From Hymenobacter ruricola (GTDB lineage: Bacteria > Bacteroidota > Bacteroidia > Cytophagales > Hymenobacteraceae), in assembly GCF_015694525.1 (NCBI RefSeq), contig NZ_JADQDM010000004.1, positions 124,001 to 188,000 of the forward strand: DNA of 64,000 bases, written 5' to 3'. The translations under genes were made by a program, and so were the position numbers. How positions within the stretch are numbered: the stretch's first letter is position 1; the number at the start of each line of letters is the position of its first letter. Under the pieces are notes generated by a model. The model was not told the origin of the DNA and made no database searches. It saw only the letters and a program-made list of their open reading frames with translations. Positions 34,545 through 45,800 of this stretch are shown in pieces.

Positions 34545-37500
34545 CTATTCGCGCACGATGCGGCGCAGGTCGGTGCCGCCTTCGGTGGTGGCGCGCAGCA
34601 GGTACACGCCCGAGGCCGAACCCGACAGGTCCAGCTGGGCTTGCGTCTGACCGGCGGCCACTTTCTGCGTCAGCACCACACGGCCCAGCGCGTCGATAAC
34701 CGTCAGCTGCACGGCTTTGGCGTAGCCGGTGAGCTGCAGGGTCACCTTGCCATCGGCGGTGGGGTTCGGGAACAAGGTCAGTGACGAGCCAGCCAGCGGC
34801 TGGGCCGTGGCCGTCACCGGGAGCGCCGTCGATGGCGCCGACTGGCAACCCGTGGTCGAGTTGATGAACCGCACCGTGTAGGCACCCGGCGCCGTGGCGC
34901 CGTCGGCCGTGTACGTCTGGCCCGTGGCCCCAGCAATAGCCGTGGTGGTCGTGCCCGTGGTCAGGTACCACTGGTAGGTGGTGCCAGCCGGCGCTGCGCT
35001 GCTGGTGAAGAGCACTGTGCTACGCGTGGGGTAGGTGTAGGTATACGTCGGCGTAGCGGGCAGCGCGTTGATGGTCACCGTCGCGGTGCTCGTGGCCGCC
35101 GCGCAGCCGCTGGCGGCGGCTACCGTGTTGGTCACGGTGTACGTGCCAGCCGTCGAGGTAGCCGGGTTCACCGCGCCCGTCGTGGCGTTGATGGTCAGGC
35201 CCGCGGTCGAGCTGAACGTACCCGCCGTGGCACCCGTGCCCAGCGTGGGCGTGAGCAGCGTGGCCGAGCCGGCGCAAGCATTGGCGTTGGCGTAGCTGAA
35301 CGTGGCCACCGGGGCCGCCGTGATGGTCACCTGAGCCGTGGCCGTAGCCGCCGCGCAGCCGCCGCTGGCCGCGATGGTGTTGGTCACAGTGTACGTGCCG
35401 GGCGTCGACGAGCTGAGTGTAATCACGCCGGTGGTGGCGTTGATGGTCAGGCCCGTGGTCGAACTAAACACGCCGCCGCTGGCACCCGCGCCGAAGCTGG
35501 GGGCCGGGTTGGTGGTGCCGCTCACGCAGTAGGTGGGGCTGGTGCCGTAGCTGAACGTGGCCAACGGCGCCGTGGTGATGGTCACCGACTGGGTGCTGCT
35601 GCTGCCGCAGGCGCCGGCCACCGTGTAGGTCACGGTGTAGGTGCCGGGCGTCGAAGCGCTCAGGTTGATGGCGCCGGTGCTGGCGTTCAGGCTCAGGCCG
35701 GTGGTCGAGCTGAATACGCCGCCGGTGGTGCCCGTCACGGTGGCCGTGGGGTTGGTGCCGCTCACGCAGAACGTGCCGCCCGCATAGGCGAACGTGGCCG
35801 ACGTGGCCGGTGTGATGGTGACCGTGCTGGTGGCCGTGGCCGCGGCGCAAGCGCCCGAAGCCGCGATGGTGTTCGTCACGGTGTAGGTGCCGGCCGTCGA
35901 GTTAGCCAGGCTGATGATACCGCTAAACGGGTCAATGCTCAGGCCCGTGGTCGAGCTGAACGTGCCGGCGGTAGCGCCCGTGCCCAGGGTGGGCGTCACG
36001 GTGCTGGTGCTGCCAGCGCAATAGGTCGTGGCCGTGGGGTAGCTGAACGTGGCTACCGGCGCGGGGCTGATGCCCAGGGCCAGCGTGGCCGTGGCGCCTG
36101 CGCAGGGGCCCGAAGCCGCCGACGTCAGCGTGATGGTCACCGAGCCGGCGGCCACGTCAGCGGCCGAAGGCGTGTAGGTGGCCCCCAGCGTGGTCGCGTT
36201 GGGCGAGAACGTGCCCGTGCCGCTGGTGGTGTAGGTGCCGGTGGTGGCCGAGCCGCCCACCGTGCCGGCCAGCGTGTAGGCCGAGGTGCCGCAGGTGCTG
36301 GCCGTAGCGGCCGGGAAGCTGGCCGTGGCCGGCTGCGTCACGTTCACCTGGATGGCCGTGCGGGCAGCGCTGCCCACGCACTCGTTGCTAAACTGCAGGT
36401 TGTAGAAGAAGTAGTAAGAGGTGCTCGTGCTGGGCGGGGTCAGGGTGCCATTCACCGTCGTTACCGAGCCGCTGGGCGTCGAGTAGTTGGCGGCGCTGGC
36501 CGTGCCCCGTATCAGCGCGATGCCGGTGTAGGCCTTCACCAGCAGGCGGTAGTTGGTGCCGTTCGGAATGTTGGCGAAGTTCAGCGGCACCACCACCGGG
36601 GTGCTCACCCCCGTGCCGGTTACGTTCACGTTGCCCGTTTCCTGCGGTACGCCGCCTATCGTTACCTGCGTCCCGGTATTGTCGTAGAGCGCAATGTTTA
36701 TCGTGCCCGTGCCCACCGGATAGATGGTGGTGGAAACCAGCGTAGCGGAACTGGCCGCCACCGTGAACAATACCCCCGACTGGGTGAAGATGGTACTGCC
36801 GTCGGTCGCGTTGGGCGCCGGCATGCCGGTGGCCTCGGTTCCTCCCGTGTAGGCCTCGGCATAGTAGGTCGTGCTGGCCGTGAGCGCCGGCGTGGTGTAG
36901 CTGCCGGCCGTGGGGGTGGCCAGGGCCGTGCCGCCGGTGGCGGCGCTGAAGAAGCGCACCGAAGCCCCGGCCGAAGCCGCAGCCGTGAGCGTGGCCGTGT
37001 TGCCCGCGCAAATGCTAACCGGCGTGTTGGTCGAAGCCACCGTCGGGTTATTCACCGTGATGGTGCTCACGTTGGAAGTGGCCGTGCCCGTGTTGCAGCG
37101 CACCTGGGCGCGGAAATACGTGGTGCTGGTGAGCACCGGCGTGGTGTACGCGGCGCTGGTGGCGCCGGCAATGTCCGTGAACGTCACGTTGTCCGGGCTG
37201 CGCTGGTACTGGATGCTGCCGTTGGCGGCTCCCGTCAGGGTGAGCGTGGCCGTGCCGCTCACGCAGATGTTCGAAGCAGCCGGAGCCAGCGTGCCGGCCA
37301 CCGGAGCCAGCACCGTGCGGGTGGGCGCCGGCGTCAGCACGTCGTTGGCGGTGTTGCCGTCGCCGGCCACCGTGGCCGTGATGGCAAACGAGTAGGTACC
37401 CACGGTGCTCATGTTGAGCGTGCCGGGCAGCACCACGGTCTGGGTAGCGCCAGCGGCCAGCGTGCCGGTGTTCACCGTGGCCGTGAGGGGAGCCGTGGTG

Positions 37501-40500
37501 GTGCCGCCGGGCAGCGTCACCACCACGCTGATGGTGGCGGGGCTGGTGGCGAAGTTCAACGAAGCCGTGCCCGCGTTGCGAATGCTCACGCTCACCGGCT
37601 CGGCCGTGCCGTAGCAGGTGCTGGTTGTGGCCGGAGCCACCAAGGCCGCCGGGGCCAGGTCGTTGGTGAGGGGCGTGAATTCATAGGCACCGATGTCGGG
37701 CACCGTGCCGCGCGTGGCGCCGGTGTAGTCCACCGTGACGCCGGTAATGGGCGTACCCATGTTGTTGAGGGCCACGTTGGCGGGCGTCAAATCGTAGGGC
37801 ACCGCGGTGGTTTGCACGAATTGCGGGTCGAGGCTCAGCGAGTTGGCTTCCTGGCCGGTGGCCGTGCGCCAATCGGCCAGCGTGGTGGCGTCGGCGCTGT
37901 TGACGCGGCCGATGCGGGCCACGCCGGTGGCGCCCACCGTCACGTACAGGTCGTTGTAGTTCAGGGTGCTGCCCGTGTAGTTGGCCAGCGTGGTGTAGTG
38001 CGCGTAGAGGGGCGTAGTCGCCAGGCCCGTGCCGCCGATGATGCTGAAAATGTTATTCCGCACATCGATGTTGGCTGCGGCCGTGCTGGTGATGCCGTTG
38101 CCGTTGCTGAAGGCCGCCGAGCCGGCCGTGCCGTTGCTCAGCTGCCCGGTCAGGTACACCGCGTTGTAGTAGTACTGGTCGCCGTAGCCGCCGTTGTTGT
38201 TGATGCCGCTGGTGTTCCACGAAGCGCTGGTGGCCGTCGAGTTCAGGGCGTACACCAGGTTGTTGTCGAAGCGGTTGACCGAGGCGTTGGCTGCCGTGTT
38301 GAAGGTGCTGGTCGACAGCTGAGTCGAGATGCCGTAGAGCTTCGCCGTGCTCGTGCCCGTGTAGGCCAGGTTGTGCACCGAGTTGCGGGTCACGCTAGCC
38401 GTTTGCACGTCCTGGAGCAGGATGCCGGTCATGTTCGAAGCGAACGTGGCCGTGGGGTTCACGATGTTTTGCACCTCGTTGCGGCTCACCACGGGGCTCA
38501 GGGCGCTGGCCACCACAATGCCGTACTGGTTGATGTTGGCACCGGTCGTGGCCGTGGCCGGTCCCACCACGTTGCCCGTAATAACCAGGTTGTCGAGGCC
38601 GCCCACCGACGTGTTGGTGCTGCCAAACGCCTGAATGCCGGTCGTCACGCCCTGCACGCTGTTGTTTTGCAGCGTCACGTTGTCGTTGTCGGCGCCGCCC
38701 AGCGCGATGCCGATGGTGGCGTTGGCCGTAACGCCGCCGCCCACCACGTTCACGTTGCGAACCGTGGCAAACAGGTTGGACTGCGCCAGGCCGCTTTGCG
38801 TAAGCAGGCCCAGCCCGTAGGTGCTGGCCGTGAGCGTCGTGTTGGTCAGCGTCAGGTTGCGCGTGGTGCCGCCCGCCGTGTTCGAGCCGTCGATGGTCAC
38901 GTAGCGGGTGCTGGCCAGGGCCAGCACGCTGCCCGCCGCTGTCACTACCGGGGTAGCCCCCGCGTTGGGCTTGATGAGCAGCGTGTTGGTGGCGCTGGCA
39001 TCGGGGTTGTTGAAGAAAATGACGGGGAAGGTTTCGCCCGTTGCCGTCGAGTAGGCGTTGTCGAGGAGCAGGAAGGTCACCGCGCCGCTCATGCCGCTGC
39101 TGCTATACGCATTGGCCGCCGCCGTGAGGGTGGCGTACGTGCGGGTGGGGTCGGGCGAGGTGCTGGTGCCCACGTAGTACACCCCGCTCAGCGCGCTCAA
39201 GATGGTGAATTGATTCACCGTGGCGGGGGTGGTGGTGAAGGTGCCGCCGACCGGGCTGGTCGACGTGTTGCCGGGCACGTCCTGCGCGGCCACGTAGTAC
39301 TGAATGACGTCGTTGGCGGCCACCCCGCCCAGGGCGGAGTAGTCGAACGTGAACGTGTAAGTGCTGCCGCTCACGGCCGTGGCCAGGGCCGACGTGAAAG
39401 CGCCGGTGGTGCCTTTGCGGTAGAACAAGCGCGGCGGCGTGGTGGTCGAAACGCCGCTGAAGTCGGTGATGGTCACGGCCAGGGTCCGGTTGGCCGTGCT
39501 GGCGGTGCTGTTGAGGGCCGTAAACGAAATGGCCGGGCCGGTCAGGTCAAGCGGGGTGAAGGTGCCTTCGTCGGCGCCGATATCGGGCGTGCTGGCGTTG
39601 CGCACGTCGCCGTCAAAGTCGACGGTGATGCCGCTCACGGCCTGCGCGCTGCTTTCTACCTGGGTGGGCGTGGTGGGGTTGATGTGCAGGAAGGTGGCCG
39701 CCGTGCCCGTCGTGCTCAAGAAGGCCACATCTTCCGTCACCGCCAATTGCTCGCGGTTCACCAGGAAGGCTTTGTAGGCGGCCAGCGTTTGCTGGGCGTT
39801 GGTGGCCGTGGTGGTGCCTTCCACGTAAATCAGGTTCGTGGCCGACGGCGTGCCGGCGTAGTAGAGGTTGTTGTTGGTGGTGGCGGCCAGGTTGGCCGGG
39901 GCCGTGCCCGCGGTGCCGCTCACGCGGCGCAGGGCCACGGTGTAGCCGCCTGTGCCCACGGCCGTGCTTTTGTTCACCACAATGTTGTTGCGTAGGTCCA
40001 GCACGGCGCTGGTCGAGTTCAGGTAGATGCCCGACGAGCCGAACGTGGCGCCGGTGCTGGTGGCGGCCAGGTTGATGGTGTTGTAGTAGGCGTTGACGGT
40101 GGTGCCGCCGCTCACCAGCAGGCCGGTGACGCCCAGCAGGCTGGTCGACGTCGCCGCGCGCAGGTCCCCAATCAGGTTGTTCGTCACGGTGGTCGTGGTG
40201 CCGCCCGTCAGCCAGATGCCCGTGCTGAGAGTGGCCACCGTGCCGGCTGCGGCGCTGCCGCCGGCCAGGTTGTAGATTTTGTTGCGGCTGATGGTGGGCG
40301 AGCCCGTCGACGACAGAATGCCGGCCACGTTCACGGCCACCGTGGCGGTGCCCGCGCCGGTGATGTTGCTGATGGTGTTGCCGGAAATAGTGATGGCGCC
40401 CGACGAAGCCGACGAGATGCCGAAGGCGTAGCCGCCGGTGGAGGTACCGGTCACCGTAATGGGGGCCGCGGCCCCGCCGATGGTGTTGCCGGCGGTGGTG

Positions 40501-42578
40501 CCGATGTTCACGTCACCGCTGCTCACGTAAATGCCCGACAGGATGCCGTAGGTAGTGCTGGCGGTGCTACTGCTCGTCCAGGCGATGTTGCCCACGCTGT
40601 TTCCCTGCACGCTGGTGGCCGTGCCGGTGGTGGTGGCCAGGTAAATGCCCGCGTAGCGGTAAGCCGACGTGCCGGTGGTGGTGAGCGGCGTGCCGCCCAG
40701 GCTCGGGGCCGAGCCGCCCAGGAAGTTACCCGACACGGTGTGGCCGTTGTTGGCGTTGATAAAAATGCCGTACATCGTGCCACTCACGCTGGCGCGGCTG
40801 GCCGTCTGGTAAAAGCTGTTGCCGCTGATAATCCAGCCCGCACCGGTTTGGTTGAGGTAGATGCCGTAGGTGCTGGCCGTGCTGTAGTTGTTGAACAGGT
40901 TGTTGTTCAAAATGCTGTTGCGGGCGTTCAGCGCGTTGCCGCCGTAAATCAGCGTCACGGGCGTGGTGGCGCCGTCGCCGATGTTGCAGTACTGCACCGT
41001 GTTGTCGCTGTTGCCGGTGGTGGTCACCGTGCCGGTGAAGTTCACGTCGGGCGAACCCGAGTCGCTGGTGCCCACGCCTTTGATTTGCACGTGCTGCACC
41101 GTGTTGAAGGTGGCGTCGCTGGTGAACTGCAGCGGGATGCCGCTGGTGCTCGTGCTGCTGATGGTCAGGTCGGTGGCCGCGGCCGCGCCGCTCACCGTGG
41201 CGCCCGAGCCGCCGGGGCGGCCGTCAATAATGAGGTATTTGCCCCCGGCGATGCTCATCACCGCCGTGGCGCCCGTACCCGTAATGCTCAGGCCCGTGGC
41301 GCCGGCCGCCGGCCGCACCGTCACGGTGTTGGTGGCCGTGGCGCCCGTGTAGTTGTAGATTATCGGGAAAGTTTCGGTGCTGCTCACGTAGCCGCTTTGC
41401 AGCTCCAGCACCAGCGGCCCGCACAGGCCGTTGACGTTGAGGGCCGTGAAAGCAGCAGTCAGCGTCGCGTAGTCGGCGCCGGGGCCCACGGTTTTGGTGC
41501 CGCAAACCGGCACGGCCGGCAGCGTCGTAGCGGTAACGTTGGCGGGGCCCGACACGCCGGCCGCTTCGTTGTTGGCCGTCACGCGGTAGTAGTAGGCCGT
41601 GCCCGGCGTCAGGCCGGTTTGCGAAAAGGTGAGCGCGCCGCCCGTGGCCGCGCTGCCCGTGGTGAGGAGGGTGCCCACCGCAGCGAAGGTGACGTTATCC
41701 GTGGAGCGGGAAATGACAAAGTAGCCCTCGTTCGTCGAGTTGTCCGTGATGGTCAGGGTGGCGTTGGTTTGCCCCACGGTGGTGGCGGCCACGGCCGGAG
41801 CCACGGGCGTGCCCGAGGGCGGCGTGAACGCGAACACCGTGCGCGAGCCGTCAGCTGCCGAGTTCAACACCCCAATTGCGGCGTTGTCGGCCAGCGAAGT
41901 GGTCGTGGCCGACGTCACCGTGGCGTCGTAGGTCGGCGTCGTGTTGAAGGTTTTCACCACGCCAATCTGGCTGGCGCTGGTGCCGGACGAGATGAAGATG
42001 GCGCGCGTTACGCTCGTGCTGTTGTTGTAGGCGGTGCCGTAGCGGTACTCAATCCTGCCGGTGTTTTCTTCGAGCACCACCTGCACCTGCGTGGGGGTGC
42101 CCGCAGCCGGGTCGCCCGCGTAGGGGATGCGCAAGCCCGTCCATTCCACCACCAGGGTGCGGTTGGTGCCGGGCACCACTTTATACACCACGCGGCCCGC
42201 AGCCTGCATGGCGTTGTCGCCCCCGAACGCGCCCAGAATGGCCGCGCCCGAAGCCGGCGTTGCGTTGGTGCCCGAAATGACGGTGGCGCCCAGGCGCAGC
42301 TGCCCGTTGGAGTTCACGCTGAATTGGGTGTAGGCCGTGCCCATGAAGCCGAACGTGAACCCGATGGGTTGCACCGTCGAAGCGTCGTCGTCGCGGTAAA
42401 CGCCGGTGGCCAATGCGTTGGTCGTGCCCGTCGACATATCCACCAACGAGCCGGTGCTGCTCGTGGTGAAGGCATAGTTGGCTGTGCTTTGCGCCCAGGC
42501 CGCCGAAGTGCTCAGCAGCGCCAGAAGCGTCACGACCAGCCACCGGCTCAGCCGGTTAGCAAGTAAGGGTGTGTGCAT
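34545..42578 (-). CDS. Giant T9SS-exported beta-helix protein B (2677 residues)
   Basis: The largest gene here. A signal peptide (LLALLSTSAAWAQS) is followed by a beta-rich N-terminal domain, a fibronectin-III-like module (~250-355), a first parallel beta-helix (~355-1000), a linker domain, a second beta-helix (~1130-1630) that matches protein A, a CARDB-like domain, Ig-like modules, four tandem ~80-residue repeats (~2170-2510) and a type A sorting domain (LFPNPTA to DLRRIVRE). Almost free of charged catalytic motifs and rich in Thr/Ala/Ser/Gly. The ATG at 42578 gives a normal signal peptide; the open frame upstream adds a Phe/Pro-rich stretch. Likely an extended surface adhesin, by inference from its architecture. 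Confidence 0.87.
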   Translation of the reverse strand: MHTPLLANRLSRWLVVTLLALLSTSAAWAQSTANYAFTTSSTGSLVDMSTGTTNALATGVYRDDDASTVQPIGFTFGFMGTAYTQFSVNSNGQLRLGATVISGTNATPASGAAILGAFGGDNAMQAAGRVVYKVVPGTNRTLVVEWTGLRIPYAGDPAAGTPTQVQVVLEENTGRIEYRYGTAYNNSTSVTRAIFISSGTSASQIGVVKTFNTTPTYDATVTSATTTSLADNAAIGVLNSAADGSRTVFAFTPPSGTPVAPAVAATTVGQTNATLTITDNSTNEGYFVISRSTDNVTFAAVGTLLTTGSAATGGALTFSQTGLTPGTAYYYRVTANNEAAGVSGPANVTATTLPAVPVCGTKTVGPGADYATLTAAFTALNVNGLCGPLVLELQSGYVSSTETFPIIYNYTGATATNTVTVRPAAGATGLSITGTGATAVMSIAGGKYLIIDGRPGGSGATVSGAAAATDLTISSTSTSGIPLQFTSDATFNTVQHVQIKGVGTSDSGSPDVNFTGTVTTTGNSDNTVQYCNIGDGATTPVTLIYGGNALNARNSILNNNLFNNYSTASTYGIYLNQTGAGWIISGNSFYQTASRASVSGTMYGIFINANNGHTVSGNFLGGSAPSLGGTPLTTTGTSAYRYAGIYLATTTGTATSVQGNSVGNIAWTSSSTASTTYGILSGIYVSSGDVNIGTTAGNTIGGAAAPITVTGTSTGGYAFGISSASSGAITISGNTISNITGAGTATVAVNVAGILSSTGSPTISRNKIYNLAGGSAAAGTVATLSTGIWLTGGTTTTVTNNLIGDLRAATSTSLLGVTGLLVSGGTTVNAYYNTINLAATSTGATFGSSGIYLNSTSAVLDLRNNIVVNKSTAVGTGGYTVALRRVSGTAGTAPANLAATTNNNLYYAGTPSATNLIYVEGTTTATNAQQTLAAYKAFLVNREQLAVTEDVAFLSTTGTAATFLHINPTTPTQVESSAQAVSGITVDFDGDVRNASTPDIGADEGTFTPLDLTGPAISFTALNSTASTANRTLAVTITDFSGVSTTTPPRLFYRKGTTGAFTSALATAVSGSTYTFTFDYSALGGVAANDVIQYYVAAQDVPGNTSTSPVGGTFTTTPATVNQFTILSALSGVYYVGTSTSPDPTRTYATLTAAANAYSSSGMSGAVTFLLLDNAYSTATGETFPVIFFNNPDASATNTLLIKPNAGATPVVTAAGSVLALASTRYVTIDGSNTAGGTTRNLTLTNTTLTASTYGLGLLTQSGLAQSNLFATVRNVNVVGGGVTANATIGIALGGADNDNVTLQNNSVQGVTTGIQAFGSTNTSVGGLDNLVITGNVVGPATATTGANINQYGIVVASALSPVVSRNEVQNIVNPTATFASNMTGILLQDVQTASVTRNSVHNLAYTGTSTAKLYGISTQLSTSTFNTAANASVNRFDNNLVYALNSTATSASWNTSGINNNGGYGDQYYYNAVYLTGQLSNGTAGSAAFSNGNGITSTAAANIDVRNNIFSIIGGTGLATTPLYAHYTTLANYTGSTLNYNDLYVTVGATGVARIGRVNSADATTLADWRTATGQEANSLSLDPQFVQTTAVPYDLTPANVALNNMGTPITGVTVDYTGATRGTVPDIGAYEFTPLTNDLAPAALVAPATTSTCYGTAEPVSVSIRNAGTASLNFATSPATISVVVTLPGGTTTAPLTATVNTGTLAAGATQTVVLPGTLNMSTVGTYSFAITATVAGDGNTANDVLTPAPTRTVLAPVAGTLAPAASNICVSGTATLTLTGAANGSIQYQRSPDNVTFTDIAGATSAAYTTPVLTSTTYFRAQVRCNTGTATSNVSTITVNNPTVASTNTPVSICAGNTATLTAAASAGASVRFFSAATGGTALATPTAGSYTTPALTASTTYYAEAYTGGTEATGMPAPNATDGSTIFTQSGVLFTVAASSATLVSTTIYPVGTGTINIALYDNTGTQVTIGGVPQETGNVNVTGTGVSTPVVVPLNFANIPNGTNYRLLVKAYTGIALIRGTASAANYSTPSGSVTTVNGTLTPPSTSTSYYFFYNLQFSNECVGSAARTAIQVNVTQPATASFPAATASTCGTSAYTLAGTVGGSATTGTYTTSGTGTFSPNATTLGATYTPSAADVAAGSVTITLTSAASGPCAGATATLALGISPAPVATFSYPTATTYCAGSTSTVTPTLGTGATAGTFSSTTGLSIDPFSGIISLANSTAGTYTVTNTIAASGACAAATATSTVTITPATSATFAYAGGTFCVSGTNPTATVTGTTGGVFSSTTGLSLNASTGAINLSASTPGTYTVTYTVAGACGSSSTQSVTITTAPLATFSYGTSPTYCVSGTTNPAPSFGAGASGGVFSSTTGLTINATTGVITLSSSTPGTYTVTNTIAASGGCAAATATAQVTITAAPVATFSYANANACAGSATLLTPTLGTGATAGTFSSTAGLTINATTGAVNPATSTAGTYTVTNTVAAASGCAAATSTATVTINALPATPTYTYTYPTRSTVLFTSSAAPAGTTYQWYLTTGTTTTAIAGATGQTYTADGATAPGAYTVRFINSTTGCQSAPSTALPVTATAQPLAGSSLTLFPNPTADGKVTLQLTGYAKAVQLTVIDALGRVVLTQKVAAGQTQAQLDLSGSASGVYLLRATTEGGTDLRRIVRE
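35053..36062 (-). repeat. Four tandem ~80-residue repeats within giant protein B
   Basis: Each unit contains an ATF(S/A)Y start, a C(A/V)(G/S)G site, the near-invariant FSST(T/A)GL...(S/T)G segment, GTYTVT(N/Y)T, then a C-rich step and a VTIT end. The units are similar at DNA level too. Such units are usual sites for copy-number change by recombination. A less similar fifth unit precedes them. Confidence 0.8.
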
Positions 42579-42703
42579 AAAGGGTTGAAAAAGAGTGGGG
42601 GAAAAAGTAGGAAAAATGAAAAAAGAGGGCAAATAGTAGTGAGAACCAACTATCTCAGCAGAGAATAGCGGCGTAAATTAGTCATTATTTCAAGGTGTTT
42701 CAG

Positions 42704-42730
42704 TTATATGAAGCGAAGAACTTCATATAA
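42704..42730. repeat. Short inverted repeat in the gap between giant genes B and C
   Basis: TTATATGAAG (42704-42713) and CTTCATATAA (42721-42730) are perfect reverse complements with a 7-base loop. It could be an operator or part of the promoter of gene B; no supporting evidence. Confidence 0.45.
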
Positions 42731-42750
42731 AGGAATACTCAAAACCTTAA

Positions 42751-42783
42751 AAAAGGCCTCCGACAGTGCATCGGAGGCCTTTT
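42751..42783 (-). terminator. Terminator after giant T9SS protein C
   Basis: AAAAGGCCTCCGA pairs with TCGGAGGCCTTTT around a 7-base loop, 23 bases after the stop codon of gene C. Confidence 0.9.
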
Positions 42784-42805
42784 TACTAACGTAGCACGCG
42801 GCCGG

Positions 42806-45800
42806 CTACTCCTTAATAACCTTGATGCGCACCAGCTGGCCATCCAGCACGGCCTGCACCAGGTACAAGCCCGCGGGCAGGGCCGCCAGGTCGGTCACGG
42901 GCAGCTGGCTGGTGCCGGCCGGCACGTCTAGGCGCAGCGCGCGCACCACCCGGCCCGTGGCGTCGGTGAAGGTGAGCGCCGTGGCCGGCTGGGCGGTGCG
43001 GGCCCGCACCGTGAAAGTGAGCGCGGCCCCAAACGGCACGGGCGCCGCGCTGAGTGCCGCCGCGGCCCCAGCAAATTCCAGCTCGCGCACGGCCGAGTAG
43101 GTGGTGGTGCCGTCCTGGTCCTGCTGGCGCAGGCGGTAGTAGCGGCGGCCGGCTTTGCCGGCTTCGTCGTCGAGGTAAGCGTAGCGGTGCGCGGTGCTGC
43201 TCGACCCCGCGCCGGCCACGAAGGCCAACTCCCGGAAGGTGCGGCCGTCGGTGCTCACCTGCACCCCGAAGCCGCGATTGTGGCGCTCGGTGGCGGTGGT
43301 CCAGGTCAGGGCCGCGCGGTCGCCCTGGCGGGTGGCTTCGAAAGCGGTGAGCTCCACGGGCAGGGGGGCAAGCTCGTTGCCCAGCGTCCAGATGGAGAAA
43401 TCGGTGATGCCGGTTTTGCTTATCACGTTGCCGGCCGCGGTGATGGGGCGCTGGTTGGCCCAGGGGCCGGCCGGGCCGCTCACCGACTTGAACAAGGCCA
43501 GGTTGGCGGCCGGAATGCCGTTGAGCTCGTGGTCGAGGTAGGCAAAATCCATGGCCACGCTCAGGCCCGCGTTGGTGGTGGGCTGAATGTCGAAGTTGCG
43601 CTTGATGCTCACGCTGGCGCCCACGCCCGTGAGGACGGCGCCCGTGGTGCGCACCACCGTGGTCAGACCGGGGAAAGCAGCGGAAGCCGCATCAGGCGTC
43701 AGCGTCAGGCCGATGTTGCCGAAGGTTTCGGCGGTGGCGGTGCTCAGGTCGCGGCCGGGCACGGCCACCCGGCCCAACACGTAGCTCAGGTCGGTTTCGG
43801 CCGGCGAGAGGGCGGCGGTAGTGGGCAGGGTGAGGGTGTTGGCGCCGGTGCTGAGCACGCCCTGGGTCATGGTCAGGGTATTGTTCACCGTCAGGTCGTT
43901 GGCCAGCGTGAGGGTGGCGGTGGCGCTGCTCAGGTTCACCGTGAGGCCGTAGAAAGCGGCCACGCCGGTGCTGCTGGGCGCCGCGCCGCGGAAGCTCACC
44001 ATGCCTCCCGTCAAACTCAGGTTGGCGGCGGGCGTGCTGCTGACCAGGTCGCCGTAGATGCTCAGAGTGCCGCCGCTTTGGGCGAGGCGGGCACCGCTGG
44101 CCAGGGTGAGGGTGCGCACCCTGGCGCTGCCCGCCGCAATGCTGGGGTAGTTGGCCCCGAGGCCGGCCGGAATCACGGCATCCAGCAGGCTGGTGGGTAC
44201 GCAGTTGGTCCAGTTGGCGGCGTTAAACCAGTTGGTGGCGTCGCCGGGGGCTGCGCCGGTGTAGGTGGTGGTGCCACTCACGGTGATGATGACCGGGGCC
44301 AGCGTGTTGTTGGCCGGGTTGGTGTCGCGGGTGGCCGCGGCCGTGAGGCTGATGGTGTAAGTGCCCGGCGCGGTCAGGTCCGCCGTCGTCACGAAGCTCA
44401 CCGCCCGGGTGGCGTTGGGTGCCAAGGTGCCCGTGCTCACCACCACCGGCGCGAGGGTCGTGGTGCCGTTTGGCCCGGTCACGGTTCCGGTCAGGGTCAC
44501 GGGGTTGGCGCCGAAATAAATGTCGGTGGCAGCCTCGTTTTTCAGGGTCACGGTCACCGTTTGGGTGGCGCTGAAGCAGGTTTGGGTGGTGAGCGGGGCC
44601 GTCAGGGCCGTGAGGCTGACGTCGAAGGAGGGCGGCGCGAAGTCGCCTTCGTCGGCGCCGATGTCGGGGCCGGTGCCGCCACCGTTGGCTTGGCCGGCCA
44701 GCGGGTAGCCGGTGCGCACGTTATTGGTTTCAAAGTCGTCGGTGAGGCCGCCGATGGCCACGCCGCCGCTTTCCACGCGGGTGCCCAGGCCCGAAGCGGG
44801 CACGGCTTTCACCCGCAGAAAGTCGGCGCTGGTGCCGTCGGTGCTCACAAATTCTACGTCCTCGGCCTGCGAGTTCGACTCGCGGGTGTTGGCCCCGCCG
44901 GCCTGGATAAAGGTTTTGTAGGCGCCCACGGTAGCCTGCGCGTTGGTGGGGGTGGCCGCGGCGCTTTCGCCGTACACGTAAGCGTTGGTGCCGCTCACGA
45001 AGTAGATGTTGTTGTTGGTGGTGCCGGCCAGGTTGGTGGTGGCTGGCACGGTGCCGGCCGTGCCCGAAGCCCGGCGCAGCGCCACGGTGCTGCCCGTGGC
45101 GCCGGCCACCGATTTGTTGATGACGATGTTGTTGCGCAAATCAACCAATCCGCTTGCTGGGTACGCAATGCCTGTGCTGCCGAAAGCGCCCGCCGTGCTG
45201 CTGGCCGTGAGGCGAATCGAGTTGTAGTAAATGTTGTACGTGGCAGTAGCGTTCAGGCCCAGGCCGGTAACGCCAGTGCTGCTGGTGGCCGCCGGCGCCC
45301 GCAGGTCGGCAATGCGGTTGTTGCTGACATTGAAAACGGCAGCAGATAAAGCCGAAAGACTAATGCCGCTGAGAGTAGACCCGGAAGCACTGGTGCTGAG
45401 GTCGTAAACGCTGTTGCGCGCCACGTTCACCGTCGTGCCATCGGTCACACTGATGCCGCTTACGCTGCCCGTGGTGCCATTGCCGTGGCTAAGGCTGGCA
45501 ATGGTGTTGCGCGAGGCCGTGAGGGTAGTGCCACTATTGAAGCGGATGCCGAACAGCTGCCCGGTGGAGGCGCTGCCGCCGCGAAGCCCGGTAATGGTGT
45601 TTTGGTCAACCGTAACAGCCGAGCCGCCCTGAATCAAAACCCCGTAAACCACCGTGTTGCCCGAGCTGGAGCTTGACAGACCCAGAATATTATTGGTTGC
45701 TACGGTGGCTTCCAGCGAGGAACTGGCGTTGAGCGCAACGCCCGCCACCGGGCTGGGCCCTGCGTTGTTCAGGGGGCTGGCCAGCGTGCCGATGTTGTTC

